DNA of 64,000 bases from Scleromitrula shiraiana. Its lineage: Eukaryota > Ascomycota > Leotiomycetes > Helotiales > Sclerotiniaceae. The notes under the pieces are model-generated. The model saw only the letters and a list, made by a program, of their open reading frames with translations. It searched no databases and was not told the DNA's origin. This document shows, in pieces, positions 24,300 through 35,792 of this stretch. Made by a program: the position numbers and the translations under genes. Position 1 is the first letter of the stretch; every line of letters starts with the position of its first letter. Location of the stretch: assembly GCA_028455995.1 (NCBI GenBank), contig JABELC010000007.1:496001-560000 (forward strand), given 5' to 3'.

Positions 24300-24609
24300 A
24301 GGGGATGACTACTTCACCGGTGATGAGTACGATCATGGGGAGGATTTTACTATATGGGAAGTGGAGAATAGAATATTTCTTAGGGATCATGAGAGCATCT
24401 GCATGAAGGAGGATGAGCCTAAAATAACAAAACGTGATCTTCAAACCACCAAACCATGTGATATCTTGACTTCAAGAGACGATGATATTGAGAAAATAAT
24501 CAAAGGCCTCGGCCTCGGTATCCGTGACACATCGGTATCTATGTACCACGGCAAGAAAACCTCGTATTTCGGAGAATATCGCAGTATGGTGGAGAAATCC
24601 GCAAATTGA

Positions 24610-25798
24610 AATGTTGGGGATTACGGGGATTGCTTATTCATGCGTCATTGATGACAATGAGGATCTTGAATGAGGAAGTTCATGTTGGAATTTTGACACA
24701 GAGAATGCATAGGTAAAATTTTTCTATGATCATGATTGAATATTCTCGATACTTCGAGGGATTCTTTGATAATCACTTCCGGATTTTTCCTGGTGTGGAA
24801 TTAGATGGATATGGGGATTGGATTGATGATGACTATGATAGGATAGAATACGGAGACACGTAGGAGGGTAGGGTATTGAGTGTAGGGAGTTATTATAACG
24901 AAGGAACCTTGATATAGAAGGATGATGTTAAGTTTGAGTTGTGTTGCGTTATAGTGACGACATCAGCTTTGTTCCTTAGAACTAATTTGGAAGAAGATGA
25001 CTGACTATTCTATCTTGGAAGGAATAATATATCTGGAAAAAATTGAATAAATAAAAACAAATATAAAATATTATTTATTATTTATTTATTTATTTATTTA
25101 TTATTTAATATTTAATATTTATTTCATCTAATTAATTGAACGTTACAAATGAGAAAAAAATGAATATTATTTAATGACTCAAAAACTGTACAGTAAGGTA
25201 AGTCAAGTTGGAGTCATTTTTATTAGCATTGCTTTGATATGAAAGAATTGTTGGTAAGAGTCAAAAGTTTTTATCATTGTAAGTGTCAGTGTCAGTGCCA
25301 CCACCACCATCATTTCGACTCATCTCGAACTCGAACTAGAACTAGAACTAGAACTACTCGGATTAAGATCCATCAATTCCCCTTCCCCGTACCCGTGATA
25401 TCTAACACTTGCAAACAAACGAGACAAAAAAAAAGACGAGAGAACAACCAAAAAATAAAATAAAAAAATAAAATAAAAATAAAAACTTCAAGTATCAAAT
25501 CATTAAATACTTCTGAACAACTCATAAAACATAATCATCTACACTTTCAATCGAATTTCTATTCCAATAAATAATAATAAATAATTTACAATCCTGTTGT
25601 CAAATTGCATTGCCTCGCTCGACGACGATCACCAAGTTCCAATTCATTCCACCTGGGCAATTCAAACCAAACCATAGGTAACATCAATACATCACTCTAC
25701 TCGTATACCTATTTCGTGACATATTCTCCGAAACCTCCTGGTGCTTTGTATGTCCAACTCATCAATACCAACAAAATTTCATTCAATCATTAGATATC
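24610..25798. other. Intergenic
   Basis: This stretch holds an A/T-rich TTTA-repeat patch at about 25070-25130 and an (ACTAGA)n run near 25335. No supported gene is seen; the right part is the leader of the zinc-finger gene. Confidence 0.55.
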
Positions 25799-28711
25799 AT
25801 GACATCCAATCTACCAACAATAACAGGTCAGAAGCTCTATATTTTCCTTTCTCACCGCCGTCAATCTCTCCCTTTTCCTATCCACCCTTCCACTCCCAAT
25901 TGAATTATAATCATCAAGCCTGGTTGCAGCGCATATTATGGCTGTCCTCATGAGGGTCATCTGCTCGCTTGACTGATGCGTTGGCAGATACAAACGAACA
26001 TGATTCCGCCTCACAAGCTTCGAATTCTATTTCCCAACAGCCTGTGAAAACAAGGATTTGTCGGTATTTCAGTAATAAAGGTAGATTCTCATTTTTTATT
26101 CTCATCTATTCATATGAATATTTTCATTGGTTTGCCGGAAATTGGGAAAGGAAGGGAAGAGAGAACTGTTTTGCATATGTAATGCAAAGTTGCATGTTGT
26201 GCAGTGGCAGCGGAGATCCCGTGATTCACTGTGCATCGGTGAGGAGAGCCGGAAGGGTGGATAAACTCACAAGATGGTTTCTGTTGGGGATGATTTGCTG
26301 AACCGTGGCGTCTGTCATGAGGCGTTTGTGTGACCCCATTTAGGTATATCTTGGGTTACACCACGTGATATTGGAAACACATGTGAAAGCATATGAAAAA
26401 GAGAATAATCATGAGATGATAGGATGCTGATGCCGATATTTAGGAAATTGTCGAGCCGGTGATGGCTGCCCATTCGTTCATGACCTGACGAAACTTCCTA
26501 GCCGTAACACGGTGAAAGACTCCATTGTGCCCGATATCGGTCAGGCTTCAGGTTCAGGGGCTACACAGAATGACGAGATTATGATTCAAAATCGCTCACA
26601 AGCTGTCACAAAATCTGTTCCAGCTTCAAGGGTGATGTCTAAACCGGTACCACAAGCACAAACCGAAAATCCTCGAGAATTTCAGCTAGGACAGATTCGG
26701 AGAAGATTCTCCCCAAAGGAAACTCGACCATCTGGAAGTGCGGAAGGCACTGTCTTGATGAGATTTAGTCTCAAACCTTCAGATCCAGATTTCCCATTTG
26801 AAATGAATGCATTGGAATGTGCACTTTCAATACCCCCTGGATATCCATCTTCGCCACCAACCCTAAGGGTGGAGAACAAAGATATCCCACGAGGATTTGC
26901 TATCAACGTCGAAAATGGCTTCGATGATTTGGTAAAAGAGAAAGAGAGTTCCACTTTGTTGGAATTGATGAAATCTCTCGATAAGCATCTTGAAGAATTC
27001 TTATCTGCACAAAAAGCTGAAACAGTCAAGATTGTTATGAATAAAGACACGCGACATCTTTCCATTCCAAGCAGAGCAGTACAACCAGTGGCTGAGCCAA
27101 CCAAACGAACTGAAATTGTAACACAAGATGCGGAACAGCCGGAGGTTACTCCCAGTGCGCCGATCGTGAGTTTCACTGCAGCAGAAAAATTGGAGGCGTC
27201 AAAGAGACGAGAAGTAGAAACCAGACAATTGGAAGCGAGAATGGGCAGGTTACCCCTTTACAAGAAGTCTGGTGACGGAATTGCTTATACCGTTCCTATT
27301 GAACCACGAAAACGTAAAGAATTGCCTCCTTCCATTCAAGCTGTCAAAGCCATCCAATTGTTCGTTCCAACTCTGTATCCACTTCAATCTTGTCGGGTCA
27401 AATTAGAAGGGGTTGATGCTTCCGAAGCAAGGGCTGTTGAAATTGGATTTGAGCAAAAATCCGTAGATAGTAAGGCACTTAACCTGATGGGTCACATTAA
27501 TTATCTAGCACAAAACATGCACGTGCTTGCGAAAACCACTTTGGAACAGAAACAACCACAACCCAAGCATGAATCAATACCTGTTGCCGATGTTGAGGAA
27601 CCATCAGGTGGCAAAGGGAAAGGTGTTTCTACCACTGATGATAATGAGGAGAAAAGTCACATTCAATATATTTCTCGACCCCCTGAATGGACAATCATTA
27701 GTCCAGAAGATGCTGAAGATTCTGATTCCGAATCTCTGTATTCTTATGATTCTGGTGATGAATCCTCGGAAGGGGGAGTTGAAGTTCCGCACGAGGATCA
27801 AGAATCTTCCAGCGAACAGGTAGCTCCCAATCCCGAACGTGGTACCGCCATTTCGTTTCCTTTTATAGAATTATATGGGATTGAGGTTCTCGAGGTCACC
27901 ACTCTGAATATCACGATCAAATGTTCTCGTTGCAAAGAAATCACAGAAATAAAAGGTCTTAAGACTGGGGTTCAGAAGACAGAAAGTTGTAGAAAATGCG
28001 CAACTGCGTTGAGTGTTACTTTCCGGAGAGATCTCGTACACGCCAACAATGTTCGTGCTGGATTCCTAGATCTCGAGGGGTGTACAGTGGGTGATATGTT
28101 ACCTAGGTAAGTTTTCAAATTATCTTGCCACATTACTGGATATCAAGCTAACAATCAACAGTACATTCACACCCACCTGTTCTTCATGTTCTTCCATCTA
28201 CCCATCTCCAGGCATCATATCCGTCCGTGGCGAAACAACCACAAACGTGTGTCGAGAATGCCATTCCAAATTCACCTTCTCAATCCCCACCATCAAATTC
28301 CTCATGATCTCCTCCGCCGCAACACCCCATAACCTTCTCCCTCGCAAGAAGAAAGAAACGCTCGGTCTTATCCCTGGTACTCCTCTCCCCAAAAATGGTC
28401 TCTGTAGACATTACGGAAAGAGTTACAGATGGTTCCGGTTTAGCTGTTGCGAGAAGGTATATGCATGTGATAAGTGCCATGATGAAAGCGAAGAGCATGT
28501 TAATGAGTGGGCTAAGAGAATGATCTGTGGGTGGTGTAGTAGAGAGGGGATCTACAGACCGGAGGAATGTGGGATGTGTGGTGAGAGGGTGGTAGGGAGG
28601 AGGACGGGCGGTGCGTTTTGGGAGGGGGGAAAGGGAACGAGGGATAAGGTTCGCATGAGTAGGAAGGATAAGAGGAAGTATAGGAGGATTGGGAGTGCGA
28701 AGAAAACTTGA
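25799..28711 (+). CDS. CCCH + RWD-like + CHY zinc-finger protein
   Basis: Four exons: 25799-25826, 25988-26080, 26444-28106 and 28162-28711, giving 777 residues. A CCCH finger with ideal spacing C-x8-C-x5-C-x3-H (about residues 33-51) is split by the second intron and is complete only in the spliced frame, which confirms that junction. A segment near 100-190 (FEMNALECALSIPPGYPSSP) resembles an RWD domain. A basic/acidic disordered middle with a Glu/Ser-rich patch (DSDSESLYSYDSGDESSEGG) follows. Near the end come CxxC pairs (CSRC, CRKC, CSSC, CREC) and a CHY zinc finger at about 676-735 (CRHYGKSYRWFRFSCCEKVYACDKCH ... CGWC ... CGMC, abbreviated). CCCH fingers usually bind RNA; CHY fingers occur in ubiquitin-ligase and redox-related proteins. 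The first exon is short, with a GTCAGA donor, and is the least certain part. Confidence 0.87.
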
Positions 28712-31452
28712 GCGTGACTGACTATTTTGGTCAATCGAAATATGGTGAGATATTGTTGGGTAGATTTCATATCATCATATTGTTATTTTTGAACATCAAA
28801 TCACAATTATCCTCAATACATCGGATAATTACCCATACCTCAACAAGTAGTAGATCCATCACACACACATTAACAAATTCATCTCGTATTTAAATTCAAA
28901 CCCAACCCAAACAAAACCAAAAATCAAAAGAAAATACCATCCGCAACACAAAAATAATAAATATCTTCCGAGATCTCATCTATCTGTCCCACCCCGATCG
29001 TCGATACCCGATGCTATACCGACTCGGTATCACATCTCACATACATCCTCCTGCTCCCACTACCTCACTCCCTACTACCTAACCACCCTACCTTACCATC
29101 CCGAACCCGTATCACACATATCCATCTATACACACGACTAGGGACGGGGAAGGCCACCCGCATACCGGCGTGATACAAACACGGACGAACGAACGAACGA
29201 ACGAACGAGCGATCTATATGCTATGCTATGCTCGCATATGCACGTCTATATTTATGTATGTATATGTATGTATAAGTAAATAAGTATGTATGTATAAGTA
29301 AATAAGTAAGTAAGTATAAAACTAGCGTTCCCGAGAAAACATTACACGACATGAGTTCGGGAGTTGATGATATTGGATCGGTCGGGAGGGACAAAAGAAG
29401 GGGAGGGGAGGGGAGAAGAGATGTTCCGGGTACCTGGTTACCTTCTGAGATTTGAAAAAATAAAATAAAATAAAAGATATTGAGGTGTTAATTAGAGGGT
29501 ATCAAGGGCTTGCAGATGCGTTTGTATTTTCTTGGGACAGTTGGGGGGGGGGGGGGGTTAGTATTTTAATATGGTAGAGATATGAGGATAGATGATATCA
29601 CATTATTCCTAGCAAATCGTGATCGGATGGAGGGGTGAAAATTCTCATTCTCATTCTCATTCTGATTCTAATTCTGATACTGTAGAAGAGAGAGCATAGT
29701 CGTACAAACATCCATAACAACCGACCTAGAATCCGGGGAAGTGGGAAACTTGTGGGAGAGGGTCGGTTGGTTACGTAGTGAATGTGGTGATGGAAAAGTT
29801 TTGCTTGATGCATGCATGTATGGCATATTGATGTTGTATTTGTTGTGTTTGAGGTTTTTATGCCTTTTGGCGTTTGGAGATTTGATTGTGTTTACTAGTA
29901 TTTCTTTGGGGTAATTGATGATATAAATATTGTATTTATTTATTTATTTATTATTTTATCTTTATTTTCTATGCTGTCTACTTTGAGTGCACTGTATCAT
30001 TTTTATTGGGATGGGTTTGGTGGCTTGGCTTGGGTTTAGATACATATTGATGTATGCTACATACAAAAGAGAGCCCTATGAGATGAGTGACTATAGTATG
30101 GAAGTCTGATTTAGACTCTAATGGAATACTTTATAAGAGCCTATAAGCAAGATTTATAAACTAGAGCATTATAAAGTATTTTTATATTTATAAAAGTTAT
30201 ATAGAATTATATTAATCAAATTACTATAAATTATGAAGCTTAAAGCTCCAAGCTTTTTATAATTATAGACTTTAAGTGTCAAAATTTAGAGTATTTTATT
30301 CAAGTCTGAGCTAGACTTATATGAATCAAAATAGATATTTATTAATTGGTTTATGAAATAAGCTGTCATTTAGCCTTATGTAGCTGTGGGAATTTCTATA
30401 CTTGGATATCTTTAATACCTTTATTGCTAGTTCTTAACATAAGAAGCACTGCAATCTTGTACATTGATAGATGTAGAGTTACTACCTATACCGACATTGT
30501 GTACATGCATCTTACCTTATCTTTCGTGGTCCATCTCATTTAGACTACTCGGAAGCAACGTGATATTAGAGGTTCAATATGTTCAGTAAATATAGATATC
30601 AGATACCTACTCAGCTGACCGACTTTTCTATCCCCATACCATATTTTCATCCAGGGCGGCCAAATATGCGACCCAAATCTTAAGACATATCCGACCGCTA
30701 TTTGTAGCCAGCGCTAAACAAATTCCACCCCATTGCAAATCCAAAGTACACGCACTTGAAAGCTTGGAGATTGTATCTGTGCCAACCAAGTATTCTGGTC
30801 TTGCTTGTCTTATCTAGATATACTTGTTTCGCAAGGCGAGCGAGGTTCCTGCAAGATATTCATCAGGCGAGGCGGTGGGTAGATAGCTACTGCTGTATTG
30901 TAACTTCTTTATCTTGATACATCGAATGCGACGCATGGAAGTATGTACTGAATTGTATCTGTATGTATAGTATATGCTTGAAGTCGTCACTTATTATACA
31001 ACCAACAAGACATAATGTATGCATTGTATGTAAATGTAACCTTAACTTAACAACTAAGACCTTTCATCTCACCGTCGACACCATATCATTTTATACTGTA
31101 GATGCCCAACCAATAATCCGGGACCGATGAAGAATGATCAGCCATCTATCCATCCCTTTTCAAATCTTGTAACCTCATCCCATTTGTTCCACTTTCTACC
31201 TGTATCCCAATCCATAACATGAATGATAAACACAAGGAGAGAGGGTACTTACCCTAGCCCCCAAATCTCCCATCTCCAACCCAAAACATCAACAAAGTCC
31301 ATACAATATCAAAGAATATAACAGGAAAAACCGAGATCGAAATAAAATTAAAATCAACCACCACCCACCTTTCCATTCTATCAATACCTCAAATCAATTC
31401 ATTCCACACCTTAAACCAATAACCGAAGCAGCAAGCACAGCACGGTTCAGTA
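28712..31452. other. Intergenic, simple-sequence rich
   Basis: The stretch holds (GAAC)n near 29185, a GTATGTAT/AAGT tract near 29250-29320, a G13 run near 29545, (ATTCTC)n at 29640-29665 and the candidate MITE listed next. No gene is supported. Confidence 0.55.
30102..30318. mobile_element. Candidate MITE 1 (imperfect TIR)
   Basis: An AT-rich 217-bp island with ends related as inverted repeats. The left end reads AAGTCTGATTTAGACT and the inverted right end AAGTCTAGCTCAGACT, and both continue to AATACTTTA or AATACTCTA. Identity over about 33 bp is imperfect. A possible TATG duplication flanks it if the ends are taken one base wider. It has no coding capacity. Confidence 0.45.
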
Positions 31453-32183
31453 TCATACATCCGCGATATCGTATCCAGCAATGATCTCTAACAACTCCAC
31501 CTTGTTCACTCCACCCCATCCTTTGGCATCTTTATTGAGAACCTGAAACAAAATAACAATCAAAATAAACATGAAAATAATTAAAAATTCAAAAAATAGA
31601 AATTAGGAAAATAAATCTGTACCCAGCCTTGCACGCGCACACGCACTCACGCACGGTGGAAAGGGTACTTAGATGAAATTAGGAAATCCGAAAGAAGAAT
31701 AAAAGAAGGCATATTGATCGTTCGAAGCCAGAACGTGATCTGTGGGGTGGGATGGAGTGGGTTATGTGGTCGATGGACAATAGACTTGTGTTTCGGGAAT
31801 TTGCGATGTGCGGCTATTAGATGTGATATGGTATCATGTTGAAGAGGAAGAATGTTTTTGTAGATGGCTGGCAGGCAGAAGGGAGGGGAACATTTAGATG
31901 ATTTCGGATATTGACGGGACTAATCTAAGATACTTGCTTGCTCGATTCTTGTCTCTCTTCTGATGGATTGGTAGGATTACAGTACTTACCGTATCTACCC
32001 ATCGTCGTAAAGACAAATCCAAACAAGAATAGTCAAAAAACATCAATGGCAAAGGTAAAGCAAAGTCAGCAATTACAAACAAAAACTCAAATCCGTGGGG
32101 GTCATTCAAATCCCCCTCGTAAAACCCCCATTCATCCACTATAGGCACTACGACCTTCCAATCCAAGTAATCTTTCCACAGAC
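31453..32183 (-). CDS. Probable multi-exon gene, 5' end unresolved
   Basis: Two exons are visible on the minus strand: 32183-31990 and 31542-31453. The upstream exon follows a good acceptor (CTAAC branch site then TTAG), stays open for 194 nt and ends at GATACG before GTAAGT. The last exon follows TTTGTTTCAG and reads VLNKDAKGWGGVNKVELLEI then AGYDIADV and a stop. Phases agree across the junction. The first exon encodes LWKDYLDWKVVVPIVDEWGF, then an acidic stretch and a hydrophobic run ending RRWVDT. The 5' exon(s) are probably at 32.4-33.0 kb; GGGAAAG before GTATCT near 32417 is one candidate donor. The 447-nt intron is long for a fungus. I do not recognise the family. Confidence 0.4.
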
Positions 32184-33223
32184 CTAACTCTCACTCAATT
32201 CCAAAGTTAGTTATCCGACTCCCGCGAGCTTATTTCACATGCCATGCATGTATCAATACTGATTGACCGTTTAATTTGCATACAAGTACATGTCGGATAG
32301 CTGCACCGTGCCGGTTGGTACTGTATAATTTTATACCATGGGCATCAATATCCACAAAGTGGGTACTTGGAAGTTCCAGAACGACGATTGTGAAAAAATG
32401 AAAATTCCAGATACCTTTCCCTCGGAATTCGTATCGAATCGGATGTGTGTGTGCGTTTGATGGGGGATGTGATGGATGTAACGTTGATTGGTGTTTTGCA
32501 CGTGGAAGGATGGATGGGATTTTGTTTGGATATTGTGTATGATGGATCGTGGGATACAAATCCTTGAGCTATTTATATGTATGGATTGTTTGATGGCATG
32601 GCATCATGGATAGTTTGTATGATATTGGCAGGCTGAGGAGAAGCGAGTAGGATGACATGAGGCGCGACGGAGATGGAGTAATGATATCGGGATAATACTT
32701 ACGATGATACGATGAACCTCGATTGACTTGTATGAATGAAATTGAGAGTACGTATACTGTATTTAGTCTACATACCGATACAAATATAGCACAGTATACG
32801 AGCTTCATGACTAAAGAACCACAGTAACTAGTTAGCCACTTATTAGCAACAACAACAACAACGACGACAACGACCGACGGGCAACAACAATACCTCGGTC
32901 CTGACAACAATGAGGCTGAACTGAGGCTGGAGCTCCATCCAATAACCAGATCTCACATTCAATCCACCAATCCACACTCCTCATCCTCTTCTCCGCATCG
33001 ATTCGATCAACCATCAGCCACTCATCCTACCATCCACCAGGTAAAAGAAATAAAGAAAAAATTAATAATAAAAAAATACATCCACCAACCAAAACCACGG
33101 CACCTTGTGGGAATCCTAGCCATTCGCGTAACAACTAATGCCTGTCTGCCGAACCCCTCGTTACCGGTATTCGGCCCGTACTGGGATGTTGAGGAAGTGG
33201 ATGAAGGTGGCTCTTCGGAGGAA
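32184..33223. other. Likely leader or 5' exons of the preceding minus-strand gene
   Basis: A TATAAATAG lies near 32570 on the minus strand, and an (ACA)n/(ACG)n patch lies near 32848-32872. No start codon could be chosen with confidence. Confidence 0.35.
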
Positions 33224-33439
33224 AAAGAAGTGGGCTTTTTTGTTATATACTCTATGTTTTAATTAATTTCCTAAATCAATTACAAAAATAAACTGTTAAT
33301 ATAATTTAATAATAATAAACTTTAATGTTTAATAATTATTTTAATATCAATTTTAAAGATTTTGATCAATTTTAAACTTGAAGATATAAATGTATTATTT
33401 ATACTGATAGTTGGGTTTGTCAAAAAAGCCCAATTCTTT
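33224..33439. mobile_element. Candidate MITE 2
   Basis: A 216-bp AT-rich element with 19-bp terminal inverted repeats, AAAGAAKTGGGCTTTTTTG, differing at one position between the ends (33224-33242 and 33421-33439). The interior is non-coding A/T. The target-site duplication is not clear. Confidence 0.6.
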
Positions 33440-35556
33440 CTCCTATGAAGAGGGTGGATGAAATCATTTGGTTACAAGGGGGAGGCGATGCAATGGGAAG
33501 AAGAGGGAAGAGCTGGGGTTGGATTCTTTTACATTTGGATTCAGCCTGCTACGTTACTGTCTGTTCGCGCTGTACTCTTGGGGATGGAAGGCTGAATGTA
33601 TTGATTCGCTGCCTTGTGGTACTACTTCAATGTATTGTACTGTACAGCATCGTAATGAATTATGCCTCTATTCATTGAATAATATCAATATTCAATGCTA
33701 AGAAAAGAGCACAGCATGAGGCTCTTAAATTAGTAAATTCGTATATTTCACCCATAATTCGTAATACAAAAGATTGCCGTTCCGATTGGATCACATAAAT
33801 CACAATAATGAAATCGAATGTACCATGTACCAAATCTAGACCATCGATCGCAAAATCATACATCCAGAACCAACACATGGCAATCCACATTGGGCATCCA
33901 GTCCCCGCCGGATAAATGGCTCCGATATTTTTCCATCCAGCGGTCTAGGTCCTTCCGTATCGACGTGACTCGTATGGATTGGCTTGTTTCTCCGTACTGT
34001 ATTTGATTTGATTTGTATCACATCACGTTTTATTTCCCATCACGTTCACTTGATCAGCAGCACCTTTGAGAATTTATCGCCGAACAAGTCACAAGCAAGG
34101 CAAAGTAACAAATAACAAGTGATAACTAACCAACGGGTACGAGCGGTAGCTCATCCCGAGCCATCTCCGAAGACAGAATATCTTACATCCAGATGTCGTA
34201 CCTGGAAAATAATCCTCGATAACCGTTCCGCTGAAGATTATTATATGTTCGTATGTGAATCCTAAAATTCCTCTCTCCGTCGAGGGTAGCAGTCTTATAA
34301 TCTTACAATCTAATCTTTTGGCGCTACTTACTATATCGTTGTCGTCGTCGTGTGGAAGTCCTTCCCCGAAGAATAAGCAACAGGTTTTCTTCTGCAGGGA
34401 CTTTTTTGGGGTGAACGGCTCGGATACTTATCCTGATGCTGATGCAATAAAATAATAAAATAATAAAAATAAAATATAAATGAGGAAATTGATTTTGTCG
34501 CACATTTTTTTTAATCCTTCCTTCCTTCCCTTGAAGGTGAACGGAGATGAGTTAGAGATCAATCAAAGCGACCCGCGACCGCTTGTTCATTGTCAAAGCG
34601 TATCGGTCGCAGGAACCACATGCTTCTAGAAAGGAGATTTGTTCTGACGATGTGACAAAATTTCTTGGGACATTTCCTGTACCCTAACGTGGATGTGGAT
34701 CGGAATCCGGGGGGTTTCTTCGTTCGAGATGTGGATTGGTTTATCTCGGTACCGTTGCAAAGGAAATTGATGTTATAGATGACGTTGATCATAAAGGTTT
34801 CAATGAAATTGAAGGTCTTTAAAGTCTTCCCATGTATGCTGCAAAGTAGTGGGACTTTGAAGAGGAGAGAGGAAAAGGGATGAAATCGTGCATGAACTCA
34901 TTTGATCTTCTCCGACACGCTTATGCTTATGCTCATGCTCTAGAACGTCATTTTACAGCATTGTACTTGCAATATCAAATCTATTTACTAGTCAATGGTA
35001 ACATCCAAACTGAGTATAACATCGAGTCAGGATATCGCAAACTTGTACATAAATAAAGCCATGAAGAATATACAATACAATACAATACACTCCAATCCGT
35101 TTCAAAACTTCGAAACATCCGCGATTTACCAATGTACTGTACTGTAACAATAAGCTTTTCCCACATCCGCAGTCTGTTAATCTGATCTCTCAACATCGTG
35201 AAACATCAGTACAGCACCACAAACAAAGTCCCCGTAATCCCCATCAGCGCTTGCTTTAGAACAATTCCGAAAAGACCCTGCATTTAGAAACAAAAACAAA
35301 AACAAAAACAGTGGCGAAAGATGATCATCCCAAAGCAACGCACATCCAATCCAATCCGAATCCATGTCTTCCCCAAATCGGAATACAATGCCCCGAGCGT
35401 CCCCAACCGCCGGTAACAATATTCCAAGCGACCCGGCGCCTCCTGCAAATCCATGCTCATCAATCCAATCGGATGGTTAAAGAGCCCAGGCCAGGGTGAT
35501 AAGTTAAGTCGGGTATCATGGGTGCCATACGCACGAATAGAAAAAAAGGTAGCGTA
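33440..35556. other. Intergenic
   Basis: Many short frames occur but none has a recognisable motif. No gene is supported. Confidence 0.5.
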
Positions 35557-35792
35557 TACTCAGGCGGGAAAAATATAAGGGCCGAGCATCCACGTGATAC
35601 TCCAAAATTTTAAACTTATCATTAAAAATCATTAAAAATTGATGTTTTTAAATATTTATATGTTATTAATAAATAATAACTTGAAAAATTTAAATCATAT
35701 ATATAAAAAGTATTAAAATTATATCAAAATCATTATCACAATCGTTTATTTTAATATTCTTGCTCGGGTTTCATATTTTTCCCGCCTGAGTA
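35557..35792. mobile_element. Candidate MITE 3 with TA target duplication
   Basis: The ends are inverted copies: CTCAGGCGGGAAAAATAT on the left, continuing to GCCGAGCA, and its complement on the right, continuing from TGCTCGGG. Identity extends over about 30 bp with few mismatches. TA stands immediately outside both ends (35557-35558 and 35791-35792), the target duplication of Tc1/mariner-type elements, including the fungal pogo/Fot group. The interior is AT-rich and non-coding, so any transposase must come from elsewhere. Confidence 0.75.

Noticed and set aside
24361..24609. 82-codon frame after array copy 4
   Set aside because: It overlaps the conserved 3' flank shared by the array units, so it is untranslated duplicated DNA.
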